From CAZFPT01 sp046541875 (GTDB lineage Bacteria > Planctomycetota > Phycisphaerae > SM23-33): DNA of 58,169 nucleotides. The stretch covers positions 1-58,169 of the forward strand of contig JBKHCL010000006.1 in the NCBI GenBank assembly GCA_046541875.1, given 5' to 3'. This document shows positions 50,382 to 58,103 of this stretch, piece after piece (positions within the stretch are counted from its first letter, which is position 1; every line of letters begins with the position of its first letter). The translations under genes and the position numbers were made by a program. A model generated the notes under the pieces. It worked only from the letters and a program-made list of their open reading frames with translations, was not told the DNA's origin and ran no database searches.

Positions 50382-51035
50382 TCAGCCGCCGTGTCGCATC
50401 CAGACGATAATTCCGTAGAGTAAGTGATACCCGCCGAACGTGAGCCCGACGGTGAAGTAGGGCATCTCGATCTCCCGACCCATCTCGGCCAGCACGGGCA
50501 CGGGTCCGGCGTGGGGCAGGACGGCTGCGACGAGCCCGGAAAGCACGAAGACCCCACCCAGCCAGCGCAGCTCGGTGGTGGAAAATTCCCCGACCTGCCA
50601 GCAGGCCACCCCGTAGAAGGTCATCCAGATCGCGGGGATCAGCCCCCACATGTTCGGCCCGTCCCCGGCCCACCAGTGATAGACGATCGCCAGGGTCAGC
50701 CCGACCCCGGCGACGAATGGCGGGAGGATGGTCATCGCGATGCGTTTCTTGGCGGCCGACCAGAAGGGCATGTCCTCTTTCCGCTCGCGGAGGCGTGTGC
50801 AGATGACCGCTGCCAGAAAGGCGACGACGAACACGCCACCCCAGATCAGCAGATTCGCCAGCGTCGCGTGGCGCGGGTCGTACCGTCGCGAGACGAACGC
50901 ATCGGCGCCCAGCCCGAGCAGGGCAGCGCACCCGGCCAGCACGCCCGCCAACCCGCTCTGGGTGGTGTAGCGTACCGGGCGTTCCATGAGATGACGGATG
51001 ACTTTCAGTTCGTCGGCTGCCCTTCGTGAATCCAT
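50382..51035 (-). CDS. hypothetical membrane protein heading the CreD operon
   Basis: 217 residues with about six transmembrane helices. The cytoplasmic N-terminus begins MDSRRAADELKVIRHLMERP. Helices include SGLAGVLAGCAALLGLGADAF, LLIWGGVFVVAFLAAVICTRL, ILPPFVAGVGLTLAIVYHW and GVFVLSGLVAAVLPHAG. GGGAGA lies before the ATG at 51035; an ATG at 51305 is in frame, but the added part is not hydrophobic. It is the first gene of a three-gene operon with a regulator and a CreD-like protein. Function unknown. Confidence 0.82.
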   Translation of the reverse strand: MDSRRAADELKVIRHLMERPVRYTTQSGLAGVLAGCAALLGLGADAFVSRRYDPRHATLANLLIWGGVFVVAFLAAVICTRLRERKEDMPFWSAAKKRIAMTILPPFVAGVGLTLAIVYHWWAGDGPNMWGLIPAIWMTFYGVACWQVGEFSTTELRWLGGVFVLSGLVAAVLPHAGPVPVLAEMGREIEMPYFTVGLTFGGYHLLYGIIVWMRHGG

Positions 51036-51185
51036 GTGTGTCTCCCGCTTGTTGCTGTCCGCTGATTTCCTCAGGCTTGCCCGTCGTCGCCACCAGCGAC
51101 GGCGAGTTTGACGAAGGCTTCGTTGGATCAGTTCATTCAAGGCCAATCCCCACCGAACCAGCCCGGGACTCATACAGGCCAAATG

Positions 51186-51208
51186 CTTTGTGCTGCAAAG
51201 TACTTTGC
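51186..51208. promoter_or_regulatory. operator-like overlapping inverted repeats
   Basis: GCAAAGTACTTTGC (51195-51208) is a perfect 14-base palindrome. Immediately before it CTTTG (51186-51190) forms a second inverted repeat with CAAAG (51196-51200). So CTTTG-N5-CAAAG-TA-CTTTG offers two half-overlapping sites for a dimeric regulator, 150-170 bases before the first gene of the CreD operon. The winged-helix protein of that operon is the obvious candidate. Confidence 0.55.
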
Positions 51209-51272
51209 GTAGATCGACAGGAAAGTTCAAGGAGTTTTCCGAAAAATTCCCGGAATCGAATCGTCGCGGCAG

Positions 51273-51302
51273 TGGACGAGCGTCGAATCGGCGGGATAGA
51301 AT
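51273..51302 (+). promoter_or_regulatory. probable sixA promoter
   Basis: TGGACG (51273-51278) and TAGAAT (51297-51302) with an 18-base spacer make a reasonable sigma-70 promoter, 42 bases before the sixA start. Confidence 0.45.
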
Positions 51303-51344
51303 CACTCATGGTCCACGGGGCGATGCGCCCTCAAGGAGGACGGA

Positions 51345-51878
51345 ATGGCGTTGAAAGTGCTCTTCATCCGACACGCGTCGGCCGACAGTGCCGACGAGAA
51401 CACGCCCGACGAGCAGCGTTCACTCAACGACGCCGGGTTTATCGAGGCGCGCCGGACGGCCGAGGCCATCCGGGCGATGGACCTGACCATCGAGACGATC
51501 TACACCAGCCCGCTGCTGCGTGCCCGCCAGACGGCCGACGTGCTGGCCGAGGTCCACGAAGTCGAGAAAGTGCTGGACGACCCGTCCCTGTTGCCGGACG
51601 GAGCGCCCGGGGAATTTGCCGGACGGATGCTCGAAAGGCTGGCCGAGGGCCCGGGCGTGATCGCCGCGGTCGGACACGGGCCAAGCATCGATCAGTGCCT
51701 GGCCTATCTCGTTGCCGGCGCGGAGGACATCGGCACGTCATTGAGCAAGGCCGGCGTCGGCTGCGTGCAATTGGCCGACAAGAAAAGCGGCCTTAAGACC
51801 AAGCTTCGCTGGCTGATGCATCGCGAGCAACTCGCGGCGATGTCCCAGTTGGGCGGATCCATCGAAGACGACGAATAG
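51345..51878 (+). CDS. sixA: SixA-type phosphohistidine phosphatase
   Basis: 177 residues of the histidine phosphatase superfamily. The phospho-acceptor is in LFIRHASADS (Arg9-His10), TSPLLRARQTADVL supplies the Arg, and the second His is in AAVGHGPSID. The short size and RHA instead of RHG fit SixA, which removes phosphate from His phosphotransfer proteins. AAGGAGG is positioned ideally before the ATG. It may quench two-component signalling; nothing adjacent confirms its target. Confidence 0.9.
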   Translation: MALKVLFIRHASADSADENTPDEQRSLNDAGFIEARRTAEAIRAMDLTIETIYTSPLLRARQTADVLAEVHEVEKVLDDPSLLPDGAPGEFAGRMLERLAEGPGVIAAVGHGPSIDQCLAYLVAGAEDIGTSLSKAGVGCVQLADKKSGLKTKLRWLMHREQLAAMSQLGGSIEDDE

Positions 51879-51900
51879 AGCGATCGCACGAAGTCATTCG

Positions 51901-51914
51901 CGCGGCATGCCGCG
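51901..51914. repeat. 14-base perfect palindrome CGCGGCATGCCGCG
   Basis: Lies between sixA and the DUF6485-like gene, 22 bases after the sixA stop codon. It could be a hairpin attenuator or binding site; no T-run follows. Confidence 0.4.
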
Positions 51915-51964
51915 AGAGACGCCGGGAGCGAAAGGACTTCGGCCAACCACGCAAGGGAGTTCCC

Positions 51965-52159
51965 ATGGAGTGCAAGAAGGACCGGAACCTGGAATTCTGC
52001 AGTTGCACCTACACCGCCTGCGGCAAGCAGGGCGTCTGCTGCGACTGCATTCAGTATCATCTCAAGAGCAAGCAGCTGCCCGGATGTTGCTTCCCGCCCG
52101 AGGCCGAGAAGACCTACGACCGGTCCTTCGCAGCCTTCGCCAAGGCGTGGGGGCTGTAG
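51965..52159 (+). CDS. small Cys-rich protein, DUF6485 type
   Basis: 64 residues beginning MECKKDRNLEFCSCTYTACG, with eight cysteines (also GVCCDCIQYH and PGCCFPP) and ending EKTYDRSFAAFAKAWGL. This matches my recollection of the small DUF6485 'cytosolic protein' family of anaerobes and planctomycetes. The cysteine spacing suggests a metal or Fe-S centre. AAGGGAG sits before the ATG. No function is known; the same-strand neighbour sixA offers no obvious link. Confidence 0.85.
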   Translation: MECKKDRNLEFCSCTYTACGKQGVCCDCIQYHLKSKQLPGCCFPPEAEKTYDRSFAAFAKAWGL

Positions 52160-52201
52160 AGCAAACCGCTGGAAGCACAGTCTGCCGGGAGCCGGCGGCC
52201 A

Positions 52202-52387
52202 TCAGGGTTGAGCGGGGTCGGCGGATGCTTCGACGGCCTGGTCGGCAGGGGCGTTGGCGTCCTGTGCGGCGGAGGCGGCGTGGGGCCGATCCTCGACCCA
52301 GAGAAGCAGGAGCATCGCCCCGGCCGTCATGACCAAGGCGAGCAGGAGGCTGGTGAGTCCGCCTGAGTTGTGATTGACTGCCCTCAT
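52202..52387 (-). CDS. small single-pass membrane protein at the end of the ruv operon
   Basis: 61 residues: a short hydrophilic N-terminus, one helix at about 12-30 (LTSLLLALVMTAGAMLLLLWV) and an acidic, Ala/Pro-rich tail. AAAGGA is placed 7 bases before the ATG, supporting a real gene. It starts 32 bases after ruvB ends, on the same strand. I do not recognise the family. Confidence 0.65.
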   Translation of the reverse strand: MRAVNHNSGGLTSLLLALVMTAGAMLLLLWVEDRPHAASAAQDANAPADQAVEASADPAQP

Positions 52388-52419
52388 CTACGCGTCCTTT
52401 CGTTGCGGAGGGTTTTCGG

Positions 52420-53478
52420 TCAGCTGCCGGGCGACTCGTCGGAGTCGAAGGGCAGTCGGCTGTCGCCGTCCAGCTCGGCCGGCGGGGTCAGCCCGAGGTG
52501 TTCGTACGCCCGACGCGTCACCTGCCTGCCTCGTCGCGTTCGCGCCAGCAGGCCCGCCTGCAGCAGGAACGGCTCGACGACATCCACCAGTGTATCGGTC
52601 TCTTCCCCGAGCGTGGCGGCGACGGCTTCGATTCCGACCGGTCCGCCGCGGTAGATGTCGATGATCGTGCGGAGCAGCTTGCGGTCCAGTTCGTCGAGCC
52701 CCACCTCGTCGATGCCCTCGAGCTTCAGGGCGGCGTTGACCATTTTGGGCGTCAACTGCCCGGTTCCCTTGACCTGGGCGTAATCGCGGCAGCGGCGCAG
52801 CAGGCGGTTGGCGATTCGCGGCGTCCCCCGCGCCCGACCGGCCAGGCGGGCCAGCGCAACGTCGTCGTAGGGCACCTTCAGCATGTCGGCCGACATGCGA
52901 CACCGCGAGAGCAGATCCTCCTCCGACCAGAATTCCAGGTGATGATTGATCCCGAACCGCGTGCGCAGCGGCGGGCTCAGCAGACCGGCCCGCGTGGTCG
53001 CCCCGATCAGCGTGAAGGGCTTGAGCGGGAGGTTGATGGTCCGCGAGTGCATGCCCGAGTCCACCACGAAATCGACTTTGTAGTCCTCCATCGCGGGGTA
53101 GATGTACTCCTCGACGGCCGCCGAGAGACGGTGGATTTCGTCGATGAACAGCACGTCGCGTTCTTCGAGGTTCGTGAGGATCCCGATCAGATCGCTGGGT
53201 CGCGTCAGGGCCGGTCCGGAGGTGACCTTGATCGTCGTGCCCATCTCGTGGGCGATGACGTACGCCAGGGTGGTCTTTCCCAACCCCGGCGGGCCGTGCA
53301 GCAGGACGTGTTCCATCGGCTCGGACCGTTGCAGGGCAGCGGTGATGGAGATGGTCAGCTTTTCCATCAGTTCCGGGGCGCCGATGCAGTCTTCAAGCGT
53401 CGTTGGTCGCAGGGCGGCGTTGAAGGTTTCGTCCTCCATGCCGGTGCTCTGCTGGGATATGATTTTCTCTCTGGCCAT
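52420..53478 (-). CDS. ruvB: Holliday junction branch migration ATPase RuvB
   Basis: 352 residues, AAA+ motor that with RuvA drives branch migration. Key parts: ALRPTTLEDCIGAPELMEKL, Walker A HGPPGLGKTTLAYVIA, Walker B VLFIDEIHRLS, the RuvB beta hairpin GATTRAGLLSPPLR, arginine finger region LRTRFGI and C-terminal winged helix (GPVGIEAVAATLGEETDTL). It starts 16 bases after ruvA ends. Confidence 0.97.
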   Translation of the reverse strand: MAREKIISQQSTGMEDETFNAALRPTTLEDCIGAPELMEKLTISITAALQRSEPMEHVLLHGPPGLGKTTLAYVIAHEMGTTIKVTSGPALTRPSDLIGILTNLEERDVLFIDEIHRLSAAVEEYIYPAMEDYKVDFVVDSGMHSRTINLPLKPFTLIGATTRAGLLSPPLRTRFGINHHLEFWSEEDLLSRCRMSADMLKVPYDDVALARLAGRARGTPRIANRLLRRCRDYAQVKGTGQLTPKMVNAALKLEGIDEVGLDELDRKLLRTIIDIYRGGPVGIEAVAATLGEETDTLVDVVEPFLLQAGLLARTRRGRQVTRRAYEHLGLTPPAELDGDSRLPFDSDESPGS

Positions 53479-53494
53479 GGGTTCGCGGGGCGGT

Positions 53495-54127
53495 CTAGCT
53501 GCCGCCGGCCTTCAGTTTGTAGACGTGTTGAATGATCGTCTCGGGGGATTCGACGTCCGGGTCGACCGCGAGCACACGGTCGATCAGGGCGGCGGCGTCC
53601 GCTCGCTTCTCGCCCAGTTGCACGAGCACGCTGAGCGCCTCTGCCGCGGCCTCGGTCATGGCGGGAGTGTCCGATTCGCCGCCGGCGGGAAGGTCGCCGG
53701 CGAAGATGTCCACCTTGCCATGCAGCTCGGTGATGATTCGATCGGCCATTCTTGCGCCGATTTCCGGGAGCGACTTGAGGAACTTGGCGTCTTTGGACTC
53801 GATGGCGGCAGCCACCTCGCTGGGTCTGCGTGCCAGGGCCCGCAGCGCCTTGCGGATGCCCACTCCCTTGACCGTGGTGAAGGTCGTGAAGAACGCCCGG
53901 TCGTCCTCGGCGAGGAAGCCGATCAGGCGGGGGGTCTGTTGGCCGCGGGACGGGTCGCCCTCGAAGTAGTGGATCGTGTGGAGCACAACGTCCGCGCCGA
54001 GCTTGCGCGAGAGGCGTTCGGTATCGCACGAGGGGATGAGCACCTCGTACCACAGCCCGCCGCCCGTGTCGAGCAGTGCCGCGTCGGTGCGGATTTCTTC
54101 CAGCCTCCCTGCGATTCGTGCGATCAT
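53495..54127 (-). CDS. ruvA: Holliday junction DNA-binding protein RuvA
   Basis: 210 residues. The OB-fold N-terminus (MIARIAGRLEEI, LDTGGGLWYEVLIP) is followed by the tandem helix-hairpin-helix domain II (TTVKGVGIRKALRALARRP, LPEIGARMADRIITEL) and the flexible domain III that contacts RuvB (EALSVLVQLGEKRADAAALID). It acts as a tetramer on four-way junctions. The ATG at 54127 starts the conserved part; upstream in-frame residues show no similarity. It lies between ruvC and ruvB. Confidence 0.96.
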   Translation of the reverse strand: MIARIAGRLEEIRTDAALLDTGGGLWYEVLIPSCDTERLSRKLGADVVLHTIHYFEGDPSRGQQTPRLIGFLAEDDRAFFTTFTTVKGVGIRKALRALARRPSEVAAAIESKDAKFLKSLPEIGARMADRIITELHGKVDIFAGDLPAGGESDTPAMTEAAAEALSVLVQLGEKRADAAALIDRVLAVDPDVESPETIIQHVYKLKAGGS

Positions 54128-54252
54128 GTGCGATCCTGCGATTCTGCCGGCCCACCTGCCCGGGGGAGCCTTCCCTGACGCCGTCGGACGAGCCTGTTGA
54201 CGGCAAACTAACAGAGTCCAAACGATACTGCAAGCGGCGAAGCTCGTAATTC

Positions 54253-54753
54253 TCAGATCGTCATCACCGTTCGACCCGCACACAGGGCAATCGCCAGCGC
54301 GTCGGCGACGTCCGGCGGGGTGGGCAACTCCTCCAGCCGACAGACCGACTGCACCGATCGCTGTACCTGGCGTTTCGAGGCGTGTCCCTGCCCGGTGAGC
54401 GACTTCTTGACCTTGGTCGCCGGCAGGTCTCGCACGGGCAGCCCCGCCTGACGGGCGGCCAACAGGATCACGCCGCGGGCGTGGCCCATCCGGATGGCCG
54501 TCCGCGGGTGGGCGTAGTGGGCGTAGAGTTTCTCGACGGCGACGGTGTGCGGGGCAAGCTCGGCGATGATCTCGCTGAGATCGGCGTGGATCTGCTCGAT
54601 CCGCTCGGCGATGGTCCTGCGCGAGTTGGTGCGGATGCAGCCGGCCTCGACGACGGAAAAGTCACTGCCGCGGAAATCGACCGCCCCGTATCCGGTGATG
54701 TTCAGCCCCGGGTCGATGCCCAGTACGCGATGTGTATCGTTTGTGTCCATCAT
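54253..54753 (-). CDS. ruvC: crossover junction endodeoxyribonuclease RuvC
   Basis: 166 residues, the resolvase that nicks Holliday junctions symmetrically. The four acidic residues of the RNase H-like site are in VLGIDPGLNITGYG, HTVAVEKLYAHYA and PPDVADALAIALC. RTAIRMGHARGVILLAA is the usual central helix. Two adjacent ATG codons (54753 and 54750) are both possible starts. It lies 49 bases after cysS and 125 bases before ruvA. Confidence 0.96.
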   Translation of the reverse strand: MMDTNDTHRVLGIDPGLNITGYGAVDFRGSDFSVVEAGCIRTNSRRTIAERIEQIHADLSEIIAELAPHTVAVEKLYAHYAHPRTAIRMGHARGVILLAARQAGLPVRDLPATKVKKSLTGQGHASKRQVQRSVQSVCRLEELPTPPDVADALAIALCAGRTVMTI

Positions 54754-54802
54754 GACCGTCCGCGGTCCGACTATCCTCGGTAAGCAGGCCGCGGGCGAGA
54801 GC

Positions 54803-56224
54803 CTACTTCCGCTGCCAGGTGGTGCCTTCGGGAGTGTCCAGCAGTTGAATGCCCAGTTCCGAGAGCTCGTCGCGGATGGCGTCGGCGGTGGCGAAATCGC
54901 GATCGGCCTTGGCGTCGGCACGCCGGCGGATTCGCTGGTCGATCTCCTCGTCGCTGAGAGCGAGCTGCTCGGGCTGCATCTGCTCGATGCCCAGCGCGAG
55001 CACGCGATCCATGCGCAGCAGCGTGGCGTACAGCCGACCCTTACTCTCGGCCGAGTCTTTCAGAACATTCCACATCGTCGCCAGGGCGCGGGGCATGTTC
55101 AGGTCGTCGGTGATGGCTCGATTGAAGTCTACCATGTAAGACTCTATCGGCTCATCGCCTTCATGGTGATGAGGCCGAAGCTCGAGCGCACCGCGTTTTA
55201 ACCGGTTCATAGCGCTGACGGCCGCGTCGAGCTGCTCCCAACTGAACGCCAGTTGACGCCGGTAATGCGCCCCCAGCAGGAACAGACGGTAAGCGAGCGG
55301 GTCGTAGCCACGCTCCACGAGGGAGTCCAGCGTGAGGAACCCGCCGGCCGACTTGCTCATCTTGCCGGCGTCGCTCATCGTGAGGAACTCGCCATGCAGC
55401 CACCAGTTGCACCACTTGTGCCCCAGGGCGCACTCGGCCTGGGCGATCTCGTTGGTGTGATGCACCATCACGTGGTCCACCCCGCCGCAGTGAATGTCCA
55501 GCCGCTCGCCGAGATGGGCGACGGCCATCGCCGAGCACTCGATGTGCCAACCGGGAAAACCCACGCCCCAGGGGCTGTCCCATTCCATGGCGCGCTGGGC
55601 GTCGGTCGGGCTGAACTTCCATAGCGCGAAGTCGGTGGGGTTCTTCTTGTGCTGGGACATCTCGATGCGCGCCCCGGCCTGGAGACCTTCAATATCCAGC
55701 CGGGCGAGCTTGCCGTAGTCGTTCACTTTGCTCGTGTCGAAGTAGACCGCCTCGCCGGGCACGGTGTAGGTGTACCCGTTCTCCTCCAACGCCCGCACCT
55801 GGTCGATCTGCTCGGCGATGTGCTCGGTGGCACGGCACCAGGTGGTGGGTTCGAGAATGTTCAACCGGTCGAGATCGTGGCGAAAGGCGTCCCAGTATTC
55901 CTGGGCGATGTCCCAGACGCTCTTGCCCTCGCGCTGGGCGCCTTTCTCCATCTTGTCCTCGCCGGCGTCGGCGTCGTCGGTGAGATGTCCCACGTCCGTG
56001 ACATTCATCACGTGGCGCACCTCGTAGCCGCATGCTTCCAGCGTGCGTCGCAGGACATCCTCGAAGACGTACGTCCGCAGGTTGCCGATATGCGCGTAGT
56101 TGTACACGGTCGGCCCGCAGGTATACAGCCGGACCACGCCGGGCTCGATGGGCACGAACTCGTCCTTGCTGCGGGTGAGCGTGTTGTACAGCGTCAGGGG
56201 CGGCATGTCGGCTGCGTCGGTCAT
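54803..56224 (-). CDS. cysS: cysteine--tRNA ligase
   Basis: 473 residues, class I synthetase. Zn-binding Cys in RLYTCGPTVYNYAHIGNLRTY (HIGH motif as HIGN), FPGWHIECSAMAVAHLG with further zinc ligands, and KMSKS in SDAGKMSKSAGGF. The C-terminal helical domain ends in DAIRDELSELGIQLLDTPEG. GAGGAG lies just before the ATG at 56224; a second ATG at 56236 is in frame. First gene of a run leading into ruvCAB. Confidence 0.96.
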   Translation of the reverse strand: MTDAADMPPLTLYNTLTRSKDEFVPIEPGVVRLYTCGPTVYNYAHIGNLRTYVFEDVLRRTLEACGYEVRHVMNVTDVGHLTDDADAGEDKMEKGAQREGKSVWDIAQEYWDAFRHDLDRLNILEPTTWCRATEHIAEQIDQVRALEENGYTYTVPGEAVYFDTSKVNDYGKLARLDIEGLQAGARIEMSQHKKNPTDFALWKFSPTDAQRAMEWDSPWGVGFPGWHIECSAMAVAHLGERLDIHCGGVDHVMVHHTNEIAQAECALGHKWCNWWLHGEFLTMSDAGKMSKSAGGFLTLDSLVERGYDPLAYRLFLLGAHYRRQLAFSWEQLDAAVSAMNRLKRGALELRPHHHEGDEPIESYMVDFNRAITDDLNMPRALATMWNVLKDSAESKGRLYATLLRMDRVLALGIEQMQPEQLALSDEEIDQRIRRRADAKADRDFATADAIRDELSELGIQLLDTPEGTTWQRK

Positions 56225-56313
56225 GGTGCTCCTCATACGGCGATGTTCGGATCTCTCGGCCGGGCGATTATAGCTTCGGCGAAAGGGCTTTCCAACGTCC
56301 CGGCCGCGTGACG

Positions 56314-57927
56314 CTACTTCTGCCAGCCGGCGATGATCTGCTCGCGGGGGACCACGCCGATCGCGTCGGCCCACTCGCTCCAGAGCCCGTCGAGGCGTCG
56401 GACTTCGTCGTCCTTCCTCGCGGAGAGGTCATTGAGTTCGGTGCGGTCCTCGGCCATGTCGTACAACTCCCACCGGCGTTTCTCCCACTGCTGCACGAGC
56501 TTCCATCGGCCATGGCGGACTGCGAGATTGCCTTCGTGCTCCCAGAACAGCAGGCGGTCGGAGGTGTCCTGCTCTGCCCCGTCGAGGGTCGGCAGGAAGC
56601 TTTCTCCGGCCGGCGGGGTGATGGGCTTTCCGTCGTACTCGGCCGGGTAGTTCACCCCGGCGGCGTCCAGGCAGGTGGCCATGATGTCCACCACGTGCGA
56701 GAGGCGGTCGGTCTGTCGGCCTTGCTTGATGCGTCCGGGCCAGTGGGCGATCAGCGGCGTGGCGATGCCTCCTTCGTGGACCCAGTGCTTGTGCAGGCGG
56801 AAGGGGGTATTGGAGGCGTTGGCCCACGGGCGGTTGTAGCTCTGGTAGGTCGTGTCGGGCCCGGGCATGAGCCCCGGCGCGTTGCCCACGGTGACGTCCT
56901 CGCCGTCGAGCGTCCGGCGCTGTAGGCGCGAGGCCCAACTGGACTCGTATTGAATGAACTCGTGACAGCCGCCGTTGTCCGAGAGGAACAGCACGAGCGT
57001 GTCCTCGGCGATGCCGCGGTCTTCCAGCGTCTGGAGGATCTGTCCGATGCCCGCATCCACGCGATGCAGCATGGCGGCGTAGGTGGCCATCAGGGCGTCC
57101 TGGTAGTCCTTATCGGGGATGTCCTCCCAGGCGGGCACTTCCGGATCGCGCGGGCTGATGGGCCATTTCGGGTCGAGAATGCCACTGCCCTTGAGCTCCT
57201 CGTGACGCGCGGTGCGGACGGCATCCCAGCCGCCGGCGTATCGGCCCCGGTAGCGTTCGATGTCTGCCTGGGGGGCGTGGAGAGGCCAATGCGGCGCGGT
57301 AAACGCCACGTACGAGAAGAACGGCTGATCGGGGGTGGACTCGCACGCCCGGCCGATCATCTCCGAAGCGTGGGCGGCGATGGCATCGGTCAGGTAGAAC
57401 TCTTCGTTCTCGGGCTTGACGAACTCGCCGTTGCGTGTGAGCGTGGGCGGATACCAGTAGCTGCCCGCCCCGCAGAGCGTGCCGAAATGCTCCTCGAAGC
57501 CTCGCTGGTTCGGTGTGGGGTGCTTGGCGTCGCCGGGAGACCAGGTTTCGGGTTTCTGAACGTTGTACCCGCCCCCCACATGCCACTTGCCGGACATGAA
57601 CGTGCGGTACCCCGCCGACCCGAGCGCCTCGGCGATGGTGACGCAGCGGTCGTTGAGATAGCCTTGGTACTCCGGCCAGGGAAGTTCGTTGACCATCGCC
57701 CCGATGCCCGCCTGGTGGGGGTACAATCCGGTCAGCAGGCTCGCGCGGGTGGGGCAGCAGCGGGCGCAGTTGTACATCCGGCGGAAGACCACCCCGCCCC
57801 GGGCCATCCGCGAGAGGTTGGGGGTCGAGATCTCCGAGCCGTAGCAGTCGATATCCGAGAAGCCCATGTCGTCGACCAGGATGACGATGATGTTCGGGCG
57901 TTGGGCAGGGGCGTCCTCAGCGGCCAT
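56314..57927 (-). CDS. formylglycine-dependent sulfatase (type I)
   Basis: 537 residues of the alkaline-phosphatase-like sulfatase superfamily. Metal and active site: NIIVILVDDMGFSD near the N-terminus, formylglycine motif C57-x-P-x-R in CARCCPTRASLLTG, SGKWHVGG, and the late LFLSDNGGCHE. Sulfate esters of polysaccharides are the usual substrates of such planctomycete enzymes. No signal peptide precedes MAAEDAPAQRPN, so export is unclear. GGAG is before the ATG. The sulfatase-maturing enzyme is not in the window. cysS follows after 89 bases. Confidence 0.94.
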   Translation of the reverse strand: MAAEDAPAQRPNIIVILVDDMGFSDIDCYGSEISTPNLSRMARGGVVFRRMYNCARCCPTRASLLTGLYPHQAGIGAMVNELPWPEYQGYLNDRCVTIAEALGSAGYRTFMSGKWHVGGGYNVQKPETWSPGDAKHPTPNQRGFEEHFGTLCGAGSYWYPPTLTRNGEFVKPENEEFYLTDAIAAHASEMIGRACESTPDQPFFSYVAFTAPHWPLHAPQADIERYRGRYAGGWDAVRTARHEELKGSGILDPKWPISPRDPEVPAWEDIPDKDYQDALMATYAAMLHRVDAGIGQILQTLEDRGIAEDTLVLFLSDNGGCHEFIQYESSWASRLQRRTLDGEDVTVGNAPGLMPGPDTTYQSYNRPWANASNTPFRLHKHWVHEGGIATPLIAHWPGRIKQGRQTDRLSHVVDIMATCLDAAGVNYPAEYDGKPITPPAGESFLPTLDGAEQDTSDRLLFWEHEGNLAVRHGRWKLVQQWEKRRWELYDMAEDRTELNDLSARKDDEVRRLDGLWSEWADAIGVVPREQIIAGWQK

Positions 57928-58103
57928 GCGTGTCTCCGTTTCTTGCAGGGGGATGCCAACGGACCCAGCATAGCGGCAGGGCGATGGTGGCACAACGTCC
58001 GCGCGTAAAGAGACCGCCCGCCACGGTCCTGCCGGCGCCAAGGAGCGTCCGACAAGACCGCCACGGGCGGCCGATAGTGTCTACGTGCTCAGGTCGAGGA
58101 GTA

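Larger units (their letters stand above)
51036..51344. other. 309-base divergent intergenic region
   Basis: This region lies between the CreD operon (minus) and sixA (plus). It contains the operator-like repeats at 51186-51208 and a probable sixA promoter at 51273-51302. No gene is supported. Confidence 0.6.

Noticed and set aside
58014..58076. Complementary CCGCCCG/CGGGCGG pair between the PEP-CTERM gene and the sulfatase
   Set aside because: Arms are interrupted and lack a T-run; not distinguishable from GC-rich background.
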